This document shows, piece after piece, positions 41,854-51,490 of a stretch of 64,000 bases of DNA. The notes under the pieces are model-generated. The model had not been told where the DNA came from. It made no database searches and saw nothing but the letters and a program-made list of their open reading frames with translations. The position numbers and the translations under genes were made by a program. Source of the stretch: Flavobacterium sp. AG291 (GTDB lineage Bacteria > Bacteroidota > Bacteroidia > Flavobacteriales > Flavobacteriaceae); the NCBI RefSeq assembly GCF_003350375.1, contig NZ_QQAR01000003.1:276480-340479 (forward strand). The letters run 5' to 3'. The first letter of the stretch is position 1. Every line of letters starts with the position of its first letter.

Positions 41854-44781
41854 ATGAACAGTACAAATACAAATACTGTCCAGCATAAATACTGGGCTAA
41901 TACATCATTGGTACTTTTAATCTTTATGCTTTTTCTTTCTGTAGGCGCATTTGCACAGGGAAAAAGACTTGTTACGGGTATCATATATGATAATACTAAT
42001 GTACCGCTGCCGGGAGTTAACGTTCTTGAGGCCGGAACAACTAATGCAGTAGCTACCGATGCAGATGGAAAATTTGTTATTGAAGCAAATGTTGGAAGCA
42101 CGCTGGTAATATCTTCTGTTGGGTTTGCTTCGCAAAATGTAGTTGTAGATGATTCTGCATCAACACTTGACATTCATTTAGTAGAAGATGCTATTATGCT
42201 TCAGGGGGTTGAAGTTGTTTCAATAGGTTATGGTACCATGAAAAAATCTGATCTTACAGGTGCAATATCTACAGTAAAAGGAGAAGATCTTGTAAAAGGT
42301 GTTATTACTTCGACCGAACAGGCTTTACAAGGTAAAGTTGCGGGTCTTACCGTATCACAAAGTACAGGTGATCCAAGTAGCGGCGCTACTTTAAGATTAA
42401 GAGGTGGTACATCGTTAACAGCGAGTAACAATCCTTTGATTGTTGTAGATGGTGTGGCTGGTGTTGATATAAACATTGTTCAGCCTTCAGATATCAAGTC
42501 GGTTGATGTACTTAAGGATGCTTCTGCGACGGCTATTTATGGTTCGAGAGGAGCTAATGGTGTAATCATCATTACTACTAAAAGTGGTACTAAAGGAACA
42601 AGCTTTGTTTATAGCGGATATACCGGTATAAGCCAGGCATCAAATAACCTTGATTTACTTTCAGCAGATCAGTGGAGAGGATATGTAAGAGAGAACAATC
42701 TTGCTGATGCTGTAGATTATGGTGGAAACACTAACTGGCAAAAAGAGCTGCAACAAACAGCCTTTACACAATCGCACACCATAAGTATCTCTTCAGGTAC
42801 TGAAATGAGTGGTTTTCGTTCTTCACTATTATACCTGAATAATGAGGGTGTAATAAAAACTACAGGACTTGAGCGTTTAAGTGCTAATGTTTCAGGATAT
42901 CAGTACTCTGCAAATAAAGCCCTGAAATTTGATACAGGTATTTTTGCTAATATCGATAAATGGCATCCGCTTGACTACAGGATTTTTGAAAGAGCTTTCA
43001 ACCTGAATCCTACAATCCCTTTAAGAGATGCTAATGGCAACTACACTGAAGTAGGTGGAACACTTAACGAAAACCCTGTTGAGATTATGAACAACAGAAC
43101 TGCTGACAGTGAAAGACACAGGGTGCTAGGTTACTTTAAAACTGAAGCTAAATTTTTAAATGATTTTACCGCTACAGTTAACCTTTCTTTGGAGCACAAT
43201 GCTACTCAGGGTGATACATATAAGCCTAGCTATGCTGTTATGGAAGGAAGAACAGAGAACGGATATGCGCAAAAAACGTATGGAGAGTATACTAATGCTC
43301 AGATAGAAGCTTACCTTACGTATGCCAGAACTTTCGGAAAGCATAATGTTAACGCTACAGGTGGTTATTCTTACTATAACAATATTTACAAAGGTTTTGG
43401 AGCTCAGAGAAGTGGTTTTGTTACCGATCTTTTCAGCTATAATAATTTAGGTGCCGGTTACAACTATCGTTTAGGGGATGTTTATTCTTATAAAGGAGAA
43501 TCAGATCTTGTTTCTTTCTACGGAAGGGCTAACTACTCTTTTGATAGCAAGTACATGATTACAGGTACTGTAAGAAGGGATGGTTCAAGCCGTTTTGGTG
43601 CAAATAACAAGTGGGGTACTTTTCCATCGGTATCTGCAGCATGGAGAATTACTGGAGAGGAGTTTATGCAATCTTCAGGAAATTGGCTGACAAACTTAAA
43701 AATTAGGGGAGGTTATGGAGTTACAGGTAACCAGGACGGTATTGGCGAGTATAAATCGCTTTCAATTCTTGGTGTTGGACGTGATAGCTATTACGATCCT
43801 GCTACAGGAAACTGGAGCCTTGCTTACTCTCCTGTACAAAACCCTAACCCTGATCTTAAATGGGAGTCTACGAAACAAACTAACATAGGTGTTGATTTCA
43901 GTTTATTCAACAGGATTACAGGTACATTCGAATGGTATAACAAAGAAACAAACGACCTTTTATATACGTATCAGGTACCGCAGCCTCCTTATTTAGTAGG
44001 TACAATGCTTGCCAATGTTGGAGACCTTTCGAACAAAGGTATCGAGCTAACGCTGAATGCAAACATTATTCAGAAAGAGAACTTTACTTGGGATGCCAAC
44101 TTTAATTTTGCTAAAAACAAGCAAAAAATTGAAAGACTGTCTAACCAGACCTATAAAACGGATGTTATTTACAGCGGTTCTTTACACGGACTTTCAGGAA
44201 TGTCTAACCAATTTTCTCAAATCATTAAAGAGGGTTACCCTGTTGGAACTTTCTGGGGACCTAAGAGTGAAGGGCTTGATGAGAACGGAAACATAATTGT
44301 GGGAGACGAAGATCAGGAAATTGGTACTGCACAGCCTGATTTCAGTTTAGGTTTAGGAATGAACTTTACCTATAAAAACTTTGATTTTGGCTTTACAGGA
44401 TATGGAATGTTTGGTCAGGATGTACTTAATGCAACCGATATGATGCTTAATGATCCTAACAGACTTCCATCATACAATGTAACTGATGATTACCTTACAA
44501 GTGGTATCAAATCTTCACCACAGTATTCAAGCTATTGGATTGAAGATGGCTCATTCTTCAGATTACAAACTGTTACTCTGGGTTATACTGTGCCAATGAA
44601 ATCGACCTCTAAACTAAGATTATATGTTACAGGACAAAATCTTGCAGTATTTACTAATTACAAAGGAGTAGATCCTGAAGTTAATTTCAGCGGACTTGAT
44701 AATCCGGGAATTGACAGGTTTAACAACTATCCAAGACCAAGAACAATCACTTTTGGATTGAACTTTACGCTTGCCAACTAA
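41854..44781 (+). CDS. SusC/RagA-family TonB-dependent glycan transporter
   Basis: A 975-residue outer-membrane transporter. A signal peptide ending VGAFAQ is followed by a carboxypeptidase-regulatory-like domain (residues about 30-115, GVNVLEAGTTNAVATDADGK). The plug domain (about 120-240) has the SusC signature LKDASATAIYGSRGANGVII near 223, and a 22-strand barrel follows, ending PRPRTITFGLNFTLAN. It imports oligosaccharides bound by SusD, using TonB energy. It precedes susD by 29 bases. SusC and SusD together mark this region as a PUL. Confidence 0.97.
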   Translation: MNSTNTNTVQHKYWANTSLVLLIFMLFLSVGAFAQGKRLVTGIIYDNTNVPLPGVNVLEAGTTNAVATDADGKFVIEANVGSTLVISSVGFASQNVVVDDSASTLDIHLVEDAIMLQGVEVVSIGYGTMKKSDLTGAISTVKGEDLVKGVITSTEQALQGKVAGLTVSQSTGDPSSGATLRLRGGTSLTASNNPLIVVDGVAGVDINIVQPSDIKSVDVLKDASATAIYGSRGANGVIIITTKSGTKGTSFVYSGYTGISQASNNLDLLSADQWRGYVRENNLADAVDYGGNTNWQKELQQTAFTQSHTISISSGTEMSGFRSSLLYLNNEGVIKTTGLERLSANVSGYQYSANKALKFDTGIFANIDKWHPLDYRIFERAFNLNPTIPLRDANGNYTEVGGTLNENPVEIMNNRTADSERHRVLGYFKTEAKFLNDFTATVNLSLEHNATQGDTYKPSYAVMEGRTENGYAQKTYGEYTNAQIEAYLTYARTFGKHNVNATGGYSYYNNIYKGFGAQRSGFVTDLFSYNNLGAGYNYRLGDVYSYKGESDLVSFYGRANYSFDSKYMITGTVRRDGSSRFGANNKWGTFPSVSAAWRITGEEFMQSSGNWLTNLKIRGGYGVTGNQDGIGEYKSLSILGVGRDSYYDPATGNWSLAYSPVQNPNPDLKWESTKQTNIGVDFSLFNRITGTFEWYNKETNDLLYTYQVPQPPYLVGTMLANVGDLSNKGIELTLNANIIQKENFTWDANFNFAKNKQKIERLSNQTYKTDVIYSGSLHGLSGMSNQFSQIIKEGYPVGTFWGPKSEGLDENGNIIVGDEDQEIGTAQPDFSLGLGMNFTYKNFDFGFTGYGMFGQDVLNATDMMLNDPNRLPSYNVTDDYLTSGIKSSPQYSSYWIEDGSFFRLQTVTLGYTVPMKSTSKLRLYVTGQNLAVFTNYKGVDPEVNFSGLDNPGIDRFNNYPRPRTITFGLNFTLAN

Positions 44782-44810
44782 CAGAATAGATAAACTATAA
44801 AATATATCAA

Positions 44811-46313
44811 ATGAAAGTCAAAATAATAGCAGCGGTATTTTTTAGCTCGCTCTTTACTTTATCTTGTACCAATCTTGATGAAGAACTGTATGACAGAATA
44901 CCCGATGACGAATTTGGAAAAACGCCAACAGAGATTGAAGCGCTGGTTGGCGGTGCATATTCTTCGCTTAGAGGATTTAGTGATGCGATTTCAAACTCGT
45001 TTCCGGGAAGTGAATATGTATTTTTCCTTAACGAGGTTGCTTCAGATGAAGCAGTAATACCTACAAGGGGAACTGACTGGTATGACGGAGGCCGTTATCA
45101 GCAATTACAGCGCCACCAATGGGATCCTGAAAATGGAGCGATACTATCTGCGTGGAGGTATTGTTATGCAGGTATTGCTAAAGTAAATGCTATCATATAT
45201 CAGGTAGATAAAGCTGGATTAACAGATGAGGCTAAAGCTCCTATTTATGCCGAACTAAAATCGATAAGGGCATATTATTATTATATGCTGTTGGATATGT
45301 TTGGAAACGTGCCAATCGTGACCAACTTTGAAGATACCGGACTTCCTTCAAATTCTAGCCGTCAGGAAGTATATAACTTTGTTGAATCGGAATTACTGAA
45401 TGCATTACCATATCTTAAATCAAACGTGGTATATTCTAAGTTCACTAAAAATGTTGCTTATGCTTTATTGGCAAGATTATATCTTAACTCTGAAGCTTTT
45501 GTTGGAACAGCACGTTGGCAGGACTGTATTAATATGTGTCAGAATATATCAGGTTATACATTAACACCTGATTATTTTGCAAGCTTCCTTACAAACAATC
45601 AAACATCTCCGGAAATTATTTTTGCAATTCCTTATGACCAAAAAGCAGGAACTGTAGGTAACTATATGAGCTCAATGAGCTGTCATTACCTGCATAGATT
45701 TACTATTTCGGCAACGGGAGATTACCCTTGGAGCGCAAATGGGATGAGTGCAGAACCTGGAGTTTATTCTTCTTTTGAAGATGTTGATAAGAGAAAGAAA
45801 GCAATGCTGGAGGGTGATCAGATAAACCTGGCAACAGGATCTGTTCTTTTGATGGATAGTGGTTTACCACTTACTTACACAGAGGATATTGTTGACTTTA
45901 CAAACGCGAAACAAAACGAAGGTGTAAGACTTGCTAAATATGAAATGAAAGCAGGTGAACAATGGGAGCGTGACCATGATTTGGTTGTAATCCGTTACGC
46001 TGAAATTTTGATGATGCAGGCAGAATGTTATGTTCGACTTGGCCAGCCTGGACTTGCTGCTCCGTTTGTACAGCAAATTACCGACCGTGCCGGTACAGAG
46101 ATGCCTGCAACGATAGATCTAAACTTTATTGATAAAGAGCTTCTTCGTGAATTTATTTTTGAAGGAAGAAGAAGAACTGATAATATCAGATTCGGAACTT
46201 ATTTCCAGCCATGGTGGGAAAAAGGAACTACACCTGAATACAGAGGTATTTTCCCAATTCCTAAAGCGGTAATGGATACCAATGCCAACCTTGTACAAAA
46301 TACAGGTTATTAG
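44811..46313 (+). CDS. SusD/RagB-family surface glycan-binding lipoprotein
   Basis: A 500-residue lipoprotein with lipobox FTLSCTNLDEELYDRIPDD, the classic start of SusD-like proteins. The TPR-like scaffold appears in TEIEALVGGAYSSLRGFSD, ELKSIRAYYYYMLLDMFGNVPIV near residue 145 and VIRYAEILMMQAECYVRLGQP near 390, all typical. The C-terminus has GRRRTDNIRFGTYFQPWWEKG. It forms the lid of the SusC transporter and binds the glycan. It is followed by a terminator-like hairpin that separates it from the two hydrolase genes. Confidence 0.96.
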   Translation: MKVKIIAAVFFSSLFTLSCTNLDEELYDRIPDDEFGKTPTEIEALVGGAYSSLRGFSDAISNSFPGSEYVFFLNEVASDEAVIPTRGTDWYDGGRYQQLQRHQWDPENGAILSAWRYCYAGIAKVNAIIYQVDKAGLTDEAKAPIYAELKSIRAYYYYMLLDMFGNVPIVTNFEDTGLPSNSSRQEVYNFVESELLNALPYLKSNVVYSKFTKNVAYALLARLYLNSEAFVGTARWQDCINMCQNISGYTLTPDYFASFLTNNQTSPEIIFAIPYDQKAGTVGNYMSSMSCHYLHRFTISATGDYPWSANGMSAEPGVYSSFEDVDKRKKAMLEGDQINLATGSVLLMDSGLPLTYTEDIVDFTNAKQNEGVRLAKYEMKAGEQWERDHDLVVIRYAEILMMQAECYVRLGQPGLAAPFVQQITDRAGTEMPATIDLNFIDKELLREFIFEGRRRTDNIRFGTYFQPWWEKGTTPEYRGIFPIPKAVMDTNANLVQNTGY

Positions 46314-46320
46314 ATTTTTT

Positions 46321-46371
46321 AAATGCCGCTCTTCTGTGTTTGGGTTAGTCATAGAAGGGCTGGCATTTTTT
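46321..46371 (+). terminator. Terminator-like hairpin between susD and the hydrolase genes
   Basis: AAATGCCGCTCTTCT (46321-46335) pairs with AGAAGGGC-T-GGCATTT (46353-46368) with one G-T wobble and one bulge around a 17-base loop, followed by T-rich sequence. It starts 8 bases after the susD stop and ends 18 bases before the next ATG, consistent with partial termination that lowers hydrolase expression. Confidence 0.6.
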
Positions 46372-46388
46372 CCACATACAAAACATCT

Positions 46389-47627
46389 ATGAAAAAATAC
46401 ACAACATTTTTAATTGTCGGTTTTATGAGCATTACCGTAGCATTAAGCTGCAGTAAGGACGATAAGCCTGGCGATACAGCACCAACTGAGAATTTAGATC
46501 CGGTTGCTGTTTCCAAAACGAACGATACTAAGATATACATGCATTATATGCCTTGGTTTGAAACCAAAGAAAGTAGTGCAGACCAGCAGTGGGGTTATCA
46601 CTGGAAAATGGGAAATAAAAATCCCGATATAATTGATGCCAACGGAAGAAGAGAAATTGCCTCTCATTATTATCCTCTAATTGGGCCATATCACTCGGGT
46701 GATGCAGCCGTGATAGAAAACCACCTGTTAATGATGAAATATGCCGGAATTGATGGTGTTCTTATTGATTGGTATGGTACTTATAATTTAAATGATTACA
46801 GAATCAACAAAGAAAATGCCGAGCAGCTTATAGCAATGCTTGATAAAGTTGGACTGGAATATGCAATAGTTTATGAAGACAGGTTTTTAACCAATATTGT
46901 TGATGCAGGGCTTTCACCTACAGTAGTTAGTGCAGCTAAGACCGATTTCAGCTATTTGCAGAATAACTATTTTAACGACGCTAATTATATAAAAATCAAC
47001 GATAAACCTTTGTTGTTATGCTTTGGGCCGATAACGCTTACACAGCCTTCTGACTGGACTAATGCTTTGAGCGGATTTAACCCGAAACCTACTTTTTTAA
47101 CCTTATGGTATGAATCGGCTGATGCCGGAGAAAATGCTTCGGGCGAATATTCATGGGTTTATCAGGATAATTCTCATATAAGTAATTTTTATGCTAACAG
47201 AATGCCAAATCTGGGAATAGCCATTGGTAGCGCTTATCCGGGATTTAACGACTATTATCTTCAGGGAGGTGGCGGAGATGCTATAGGCTGGACGATAGAT
47301 CATAACAATGGAGCTACGCTTGATGCTACATTATCTATGGCTCAAAACGCTAATGTTGATTATCTTCAGTTGATAACATGGAACGATTTCGGCGAAGGTA
47401 CCATGATAGAGCCTACGGTTGAGTTTGGTTATACTTATGTAGAAAAAATTAAAGCCTTTGCGGGTGTACAAAACGTAAATGTTGGATTTAGCGAAATCAG
47501 TAAACTTTATAATCTTAGAAAACAATACAAAGGAAATTCAGTTGTTCAGAACAAGCTGAATAAAGCTTTTGGTTATTTTGTTTCAATGCAGCCTGATAAA
47601 GCAGTACAAATATTAAATGAAATATAA
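46389..47627 (+). CDS. GH71/GH99-like glycoside hydrolase lipoprotein
   Basis: A 412-residue lipoprotein (signal with lipobox SITVALSCSKDD) of the glycoside hydrolase family 71/99-like group, a (beta/alpha)8 barrel. IYMHYMPWFETKES near residue 46, GPYHSGDAAVIENHLLMMKYAGIDGVLIDWYG near 105 and TWNDFGEGTMIEPT near 335 are the recognisable motifs. GH99 cuts alpha-mannan internally and GH71 cuts alpha-1,3-glucan; which applies is not clear. Acidic residues in YEDRFL and NDFGEGT are candidate catalytic residues but cannot be confirmed. The ATG at 46389 begins the signal; the frame opens at 46323. It belongs to the PUL. Confidence 0.78.
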   Translation: MKKYTTFLIVGFMSITVALSCSKDDKPGDTAPTENLDPVAVSKTNDTKIYMHYMPWFETKESSADQQWGYHWKMGNKNPDIIDANGRREIASHYYPLIGPYHSGDAAVIENHLLMMKYAGIDGVLIDWYGTYNLNDYRINKENAEQLIAMLDKVGLEYAIVYEDRFLTNIVDAGLSPTVVSAAKTDFSYLQNNYFNDANYIKINDKPLLLCFGPITLTQPSDWTNALSGFNPKPTFLTLWYESADAGENASGEYSWVYQDNSHISNFYANRMPNLGIAIGSAYPGFNDYYLQGGGGDAIGWTIDHNNGATLDATLSMAQNANVDYLQLITWNDFGEGTMIEPTVEFGYTYVEKIKAFAGVQNVNVGFSEISKLYNLRKQYKGNSVVQNKLNKAFGYFVSMQPDKAVQILNEI

Positions 47628-47653
47628 TAGTTATAATTAACTAAAATTAAATA

Positions 47654-49669
47654 ATGAAAAATACAATTTATAAGTATTGCCTGGCAGCCTTTGTCTTTGT
47701 CTCGTTGTCTTGTAATGCCCAAAAAAAATATACGGTAAAATCACCTGGTAAAAATAATGAACTGGTTTTTAGCCTGACTAAATCAGGACAGCCTCAATAT
47801 AGTTTTTCTACAAATGGGAAATCGGTAATTGAACCGTCTTTAATGGGGTTTGAGTTTCAGGAATTGAGCAAAATGACTGAGGGTTTTAAGGTTGTTACTA
47901 CTGAAGAACATTCAGTTAATCAAACCTGGGAACAGCCTTGGGGAGAATTTAAGAAAGTAAAAGATAATCACAATGAACTTATTGTTCACCTGAAAGAAGA
48001 AAAGGGTGATCAAAGGCTGGTTGATGTTATTTTCAGGGTTTTTGATGATGGGGTTGGATTCAGGTATCATTTTCCTAAACAGCCTAAGCTTGGTAAGGTT
48101 AAGATAGCTAACGAGGTAACCCAATTTACTTTTGCAGATGACAACGATGTTTGGTGGATACCTGTACACCGTGAGAACAGCTACTATGAGAGCTTTTACA
48201 GGAAAACAACCATGAGTAAAACCGATACTATTAATACTCCGGCTACTTTTGAAATGAAAAACAAGCTTTATGTTGCTATTCATGAGGCTGATCTTACTGA
48301 TTTTGCTTCAATGACATTGCTTAAAACCAAAGGCAATCAGTATAAAAGCGAACTTGTGCCTTGGGCAAATGGAGTAAAAGTATATGCTGAAACTCCATTC
48401 AATACGCCATGGAGAACAATTATGGTAGGAATTAAACCGGGAGATTTAGTAACGTCTACACTTACGCTTAATCTGAATGAACCATCAAAAATTAAGGATA
48501 CGTCATGGATAGAGCCATCAAAATATATTGGTATATGGTGGGGAATGCATCTTGAAAAATTCAGCTGGGGACAAGGACCTAAACACGGAGCTACTACGAA
48601 AATAACTAAAGAATATATTGATTTTGCCGCTAAAAATGGTTTGGATGGTGTACTTGTAGAAGGATGGAATGTAGGTTGGGATGGTGATTGGACAGCTGAC
48701 GGTTCTGCCTTTAGCTTTCTAAAGCCTTACCCGGATTTTGATATAGAGGAAATTACCAAATATGCAGCATCTAAAAATGTTCGCCTAATTGGGCATCATG
48801 AAACTGCCGGAGCTACAAAAAATTATGAAAGCCAGATGGAAGAGGCTTTTAAAATGTATAACAAATATGGCGTTAATTGTGTAAAAACAGGCTATGTTAA
48901 TAAATATCTTGATAAAAAAGAATGGCATGATAGCCAGTATGGAGTACGTCATTACAGGAAAGTGATTGAGACTGCGGCTAAACACCATATTATGATAGAT
49001 AATCACGAGCCTGTAAAAGGTACGGGATTACAGCGCACTTACCCGAATCTTATGGCTCAGGAAGGCGGAAGAGGTCAGGAATATGATGCATGGTCTGATG
49101 ATGGTGGAAATACTCCTGAGCATACTACCATTATGCCTTTTACAAGAATGCTTGCCGGACCTATGGATTTTACTCCTGGTACATTTGACTTTAGTTACAA
49201 GACACCGCAGGGAGCAAAAGTTCAGACCACTCTAGCTAAACAATTGGCATTGTATGTTATTATGTTCAGTCCATTGCAAATGGCTTCTGATTTACCTGAA
49301 AACTATGAAGGTAAACCTGAATTTGAATTTATTAAGCAGGTGCCTTGCATCTGGTCTGAAACTAAAGTACCGGATGCTAAAATTGGTGATTATGTAGTTA
49401 TGGCGCGTAAAGACTGGAAAGGTAACGACTGGTATATGGGAGCTATAACCAATAAAGATAGCCGAAAATTAAACCTGACTTTAGACTTTTTAGAGCCGGG
49501 TAAAACATATATGGCTGAAATATATGCAGATGGGGCAGGAGCTGATTACAAATCAAATCCTTATCCTGTGAGTATTAATTCTAAAAAAGTTGACTGTAAA
49601 ACAGTATTAGAAATTAATCTTGCTGCAGGTGGAGGTACAGCTGTAAAATTCAAGCAGATCGCTAATTAA
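47654..49669 (+). CDS. GH97 alpha-glucosidase, inverting (SusB-like)
   Basis: A 671-residue lipoprotein (lipobox VSLSCNAQ) of GH97. The N-terminal beta-sandwich and catalytic barrel are recognisable from WWIPVHRENSYYES, GIWWGMHLEKFSWG near 292 and MAQEGGRGQEYDAW near 466. The Glu of HHETAGA (near 383) and of NHEPVKGTG (near 452) fit the two catalytic bases of inverting GH97 enzymes such as SusB. In the retaining alpha-galactosidase branch an Asp nucleophile occurs in a KVDF-type motif. Here that position reads KTGY, with Gly, so the retaining mechanism is unlikely. It probably trims alpha-glucosides taken up by SusCD in the periplasm. This assignment is by motif comparison. Confidence 0.88.
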   Translation: MKNTIYKYCLAAFVFVSLSCNAQKKYTVKSPGKNNELVFSLTKSGQPQYSFSTNGKSVIEPSLMGFEFQELSKMTEGFKVVTTEEHSVNQTWEQPWGEFKKVKDNHNELIVHLKEEKGDQRLVDVIFRVFDDGVGFRYHFPKQPKLGKVKIANEVTQFTFADDNDVWWIPVHRENSYYESFYRKTTMSKTDTINTPATFEMKNKLYVAIHEADLTDFASMTLLKTKGNQYKSELVPWANGVKVYAETPFNTPWRTIMVGIKPGDLVTSTLTLNLNEPSKIKDTSWIEPSKYIGIWWGMHLEKFSWGQGPKHGATTKITKEYIDFAAKNGLDGVLVEGWNVGWDGDWTADGSAFSFLKPYPDFDIEEITKYAASKNVRLIGHHETAGATKNYESQMEEAFKMYNKYGVNCVKTGYVNKYLDKKEWHDSQYGVRHYRKVIETAAKHHIMIDNHEPVKGTGLQRTYPNLMAQEGGRGQEYDAWSDDGGNTPEHTTIMPFTRMLAGPMDFTPGTFDFSYKTPQGAKVQTTLAKQLALYVIMFSPLQMASDLPENYEGKPEFEFIKQVPCIWSETKVPDAKIGDYVVMARKDWKGNDWYMGAITNKDSRKLNLTLDFLEPGKTYMAEIYADGAGADYKSNPYPVSINSKKVDCKTVLEINLAAGGGTAVKFKQIAN

Positions 49670-49713
49670 GAATTGGGTAAATGACTTTCTTATGAAAATT
49701 GTTTAATGTTTGT

Positions 49714-49740
49714 AATAACGGGGCTTTTAGCCCCGTTATT
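49714..49740 (+). terminator. Terminator of the PUL operon
   Basis: AATAACGGGGCT (49714-49725) and AGCCCCGTTATT (49729-49740) form a perfect 12-bp stem with a 3-base loop, followed by a short T-rich stretch. It is 45 bases after the GH97 stop. Confidence 0.8.
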
Positions 49741-49848
49741 CGTTTATGAAGTTAAATGAAATCAAAAATCTTTGAAATTTGATATTTGTTTCACAATTTG
49801 AATGCTGCAATAATGTTTTAATTTTAAGAATTCAATTTTAATTGTAGT

Positions 49849-49856
49849 TATCTTTG
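49849..49856 (+). promoter_or_regulatory. -7 promoter box of the TPR regulator gene
   Basis: TATCTTTG matches TAnnTTTG, 52 bases before the ATG at 49908. No TTG lies 17-23 bases upstream, so the promoter assignment is tentative. Confidence 0.35.
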
Positions 49857-49907
49857 TGAAAAGAATATTAGTTTTTTGACTTTTATTTTATTGCCCCAAT
49901 TCGATAT

Positions 49908-51488
49908 ATGAAGAAACTCTATCTAAGGCTTATTAAACGGCCTATAAATATATTTCACTGTTTTTTTATGATGCTATTTGGCATTCAGGCTTTTTCGCAG
50001 GAAAGTACTGAAGAAAGGCTATTGCTCATAAAAGCCAATGAACTGGTTTTTTCTGATCCGGATGAAACGATTAAAATAGCTAACCATTTACTTAAAAAAG
50101 ATTTTTCAGAAAGTAATAAAGCACTACTAAATCTTTTGCTTGCAAATAGTTATAAGGCAAAGGGTGATCTTCAAAAATCAACTACTTATATTTTTGAGGC
50201 CGGCAGCAATAAAAAAATAAGTGATTCTCTTACTATTGAAGTTGATTTTGTTAAAGCTGACTTATGCCGTAAACTTCAGTTATATGGCCAGATGGAAATA
50301 TATCTGAATGATGTTTCCGAAAGACTCTCAAGTATAAATAATAATGATTATATACGCTCGGTTAGTGTAAGAAGTGAGTTGGAAAGAGCAGAAGCTTTAT
50401 TACTTCAAAAGAAATACAATGCTTCGTTAAAATTAATTGACAAAGCAGAATCTGACAATAAAAATATTGCTGATGCTTACAGCTGTAATGCTAATTTGAT
50501 GCTTATAAAAGGTACTGTTTTAAATTATTTAGGCAGAGCTACTGAAAGCGGGAATTATTTTAAACAGGCATTTGATTTTTATATAAAACAACGAAGACCA
50601 AATACTGTTTTCGAAATTAAAGTTTTATTGGGCACCGGTCAGATGTATTTTGCCCAAAAAGAATACAAAAAGGCATTAGATGTACAACTACTTGCTTTAC
50701 AAAAGATTGAAAGGCTTAACAATCCGCTTCTAAAAGAAATTGTAACCTATCAGCTTGCAGAGTGTTGTCTCGCAATGGATAATAAAATTGATCATCAAAA
50801 ATATTTTAGCAGTTTTCTTACTATTAATGATCTAAACATTAATATGGAAAATGAAGCTGTTAATACCATATACAGCCTTTTAAACAAAGAGCAGGATATT
50901 ATTTTTACTCAGGAAGAATCCAGGCTCAAATTTATTACTTATGTTGGGCTAATATTAATATTGACGCTGGCTTTGGCCGGTGTTGTGATTTACAGGATAA
51001 ACAGGTCTAAAAGAAGACAGCTAAAGGAAATAATAGGATATCTTGAAGTGAGTAATAAATTGCTGATTCAATCAGATTCAGGTAAGAAGGAGGTTAATAA
51101 AAGAATTACTATTTCTACAGAAACTGAGAATGTTATCCTGGCCAAACTGAAAAAATTTGAAGCATCAACGAAGTATATAAATAAAGATATGTCGTTGGCC
51201 ACGTTAGCGGCACAACTTGATGTAAATACAAAATACCTTTCGGAGATAATTAATAAGCATTACAATGATAATTTTAATGCTTATATCAATAAGTTAAGGA
51301 TAAATTACATCATTGAAAAGCTGAAGAATGAACCTGAATATCTAAATTATAAGATAAGTTATCTTGCAGAGGAATCTGGTTTTTCCTCACATAGTAGCTT
51401 TGCTACTGTATTTAAAACGATTACGGGCATAGCTCCAACCGTTTTTATAGATTTGATTGGTAAGGAAGTCACAGAGAAAAAAGCATAA
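49908..51488 (+). CDS. TPR membrane regulator with AraC-type DNA-binding domain
   Basis: A 526-residue regulator with a signal-like N-terminal hydrophobic segment (FFMMLFGIQAFSQ), a TPR-type helical periplasmic region of about 300 residues and one transmembrane helix (TYVGLILILTLALAGVVIY near 345). A C-terminal AraC domain follows, with LATLAAQLDVNTKYLSEIIN near 431 and YKISYLAEESGFSSHSSFATVF near 485. The plan is that of membrane-bound AraC regulators of Bacteroidota, which sense in the periplasm and bind DNA in the cytoplasm. The following gene starts 2 bases after it and encodes a similar protein without the DNA-binding domain. Its target may be the giant adhesin genes downstream or the PUL upstream. 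Confidence 0.85.
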   Translation: MKKLYLRLIKRPINIFHCFFMMLFGIQAFSQESTEERLLLIKANELVFSDPDETIKIANHLLKKDFSESNKALLNLLLANSYKAKGDLQKSTTYIFEAGSNKKISDSLTIEVDFVKADLCRKLQLYGQMEIYLNDVSERLSSINNNDYIRSVSVRSELERAEALLLQKKYNASLKLIDKAESDNKNIADAYSCNANLMLIKGTVLNYLGRATESGNYFKQAFDFYIKQRRPNTVFEIKVLLGTGQMYFAQKEYKKALDVQLLALQKIERLNNPLLKEIVTYQLAECCLAMDNKIDHQKYFSSFLTINDLNINMENEAVNTIYSLLNKEQDIIFTQEESRLKFITYVGLILILTLALAGVVIYRINRSKRRQLKEIIGYLEVSNKLLIQSDSGKKEVNKRITISTETENVILAKLKKFEASTKYINKDMSLATLAAQLDVNTKYLSEIINKHYNDNFNAYINKLRINYIIEKLKNEPEYLNYKISYLAEESGFSSHSSFATVFKTITGIAPTVFIDLIGKEVTEKKA

Positions 51489-51490
51489 AT

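Noticed and set aside
41838..42173. Antisense frames across the 5' part of susC
   Set aside because: The sense frame has the complete SusC signature, and no second gene is needed.
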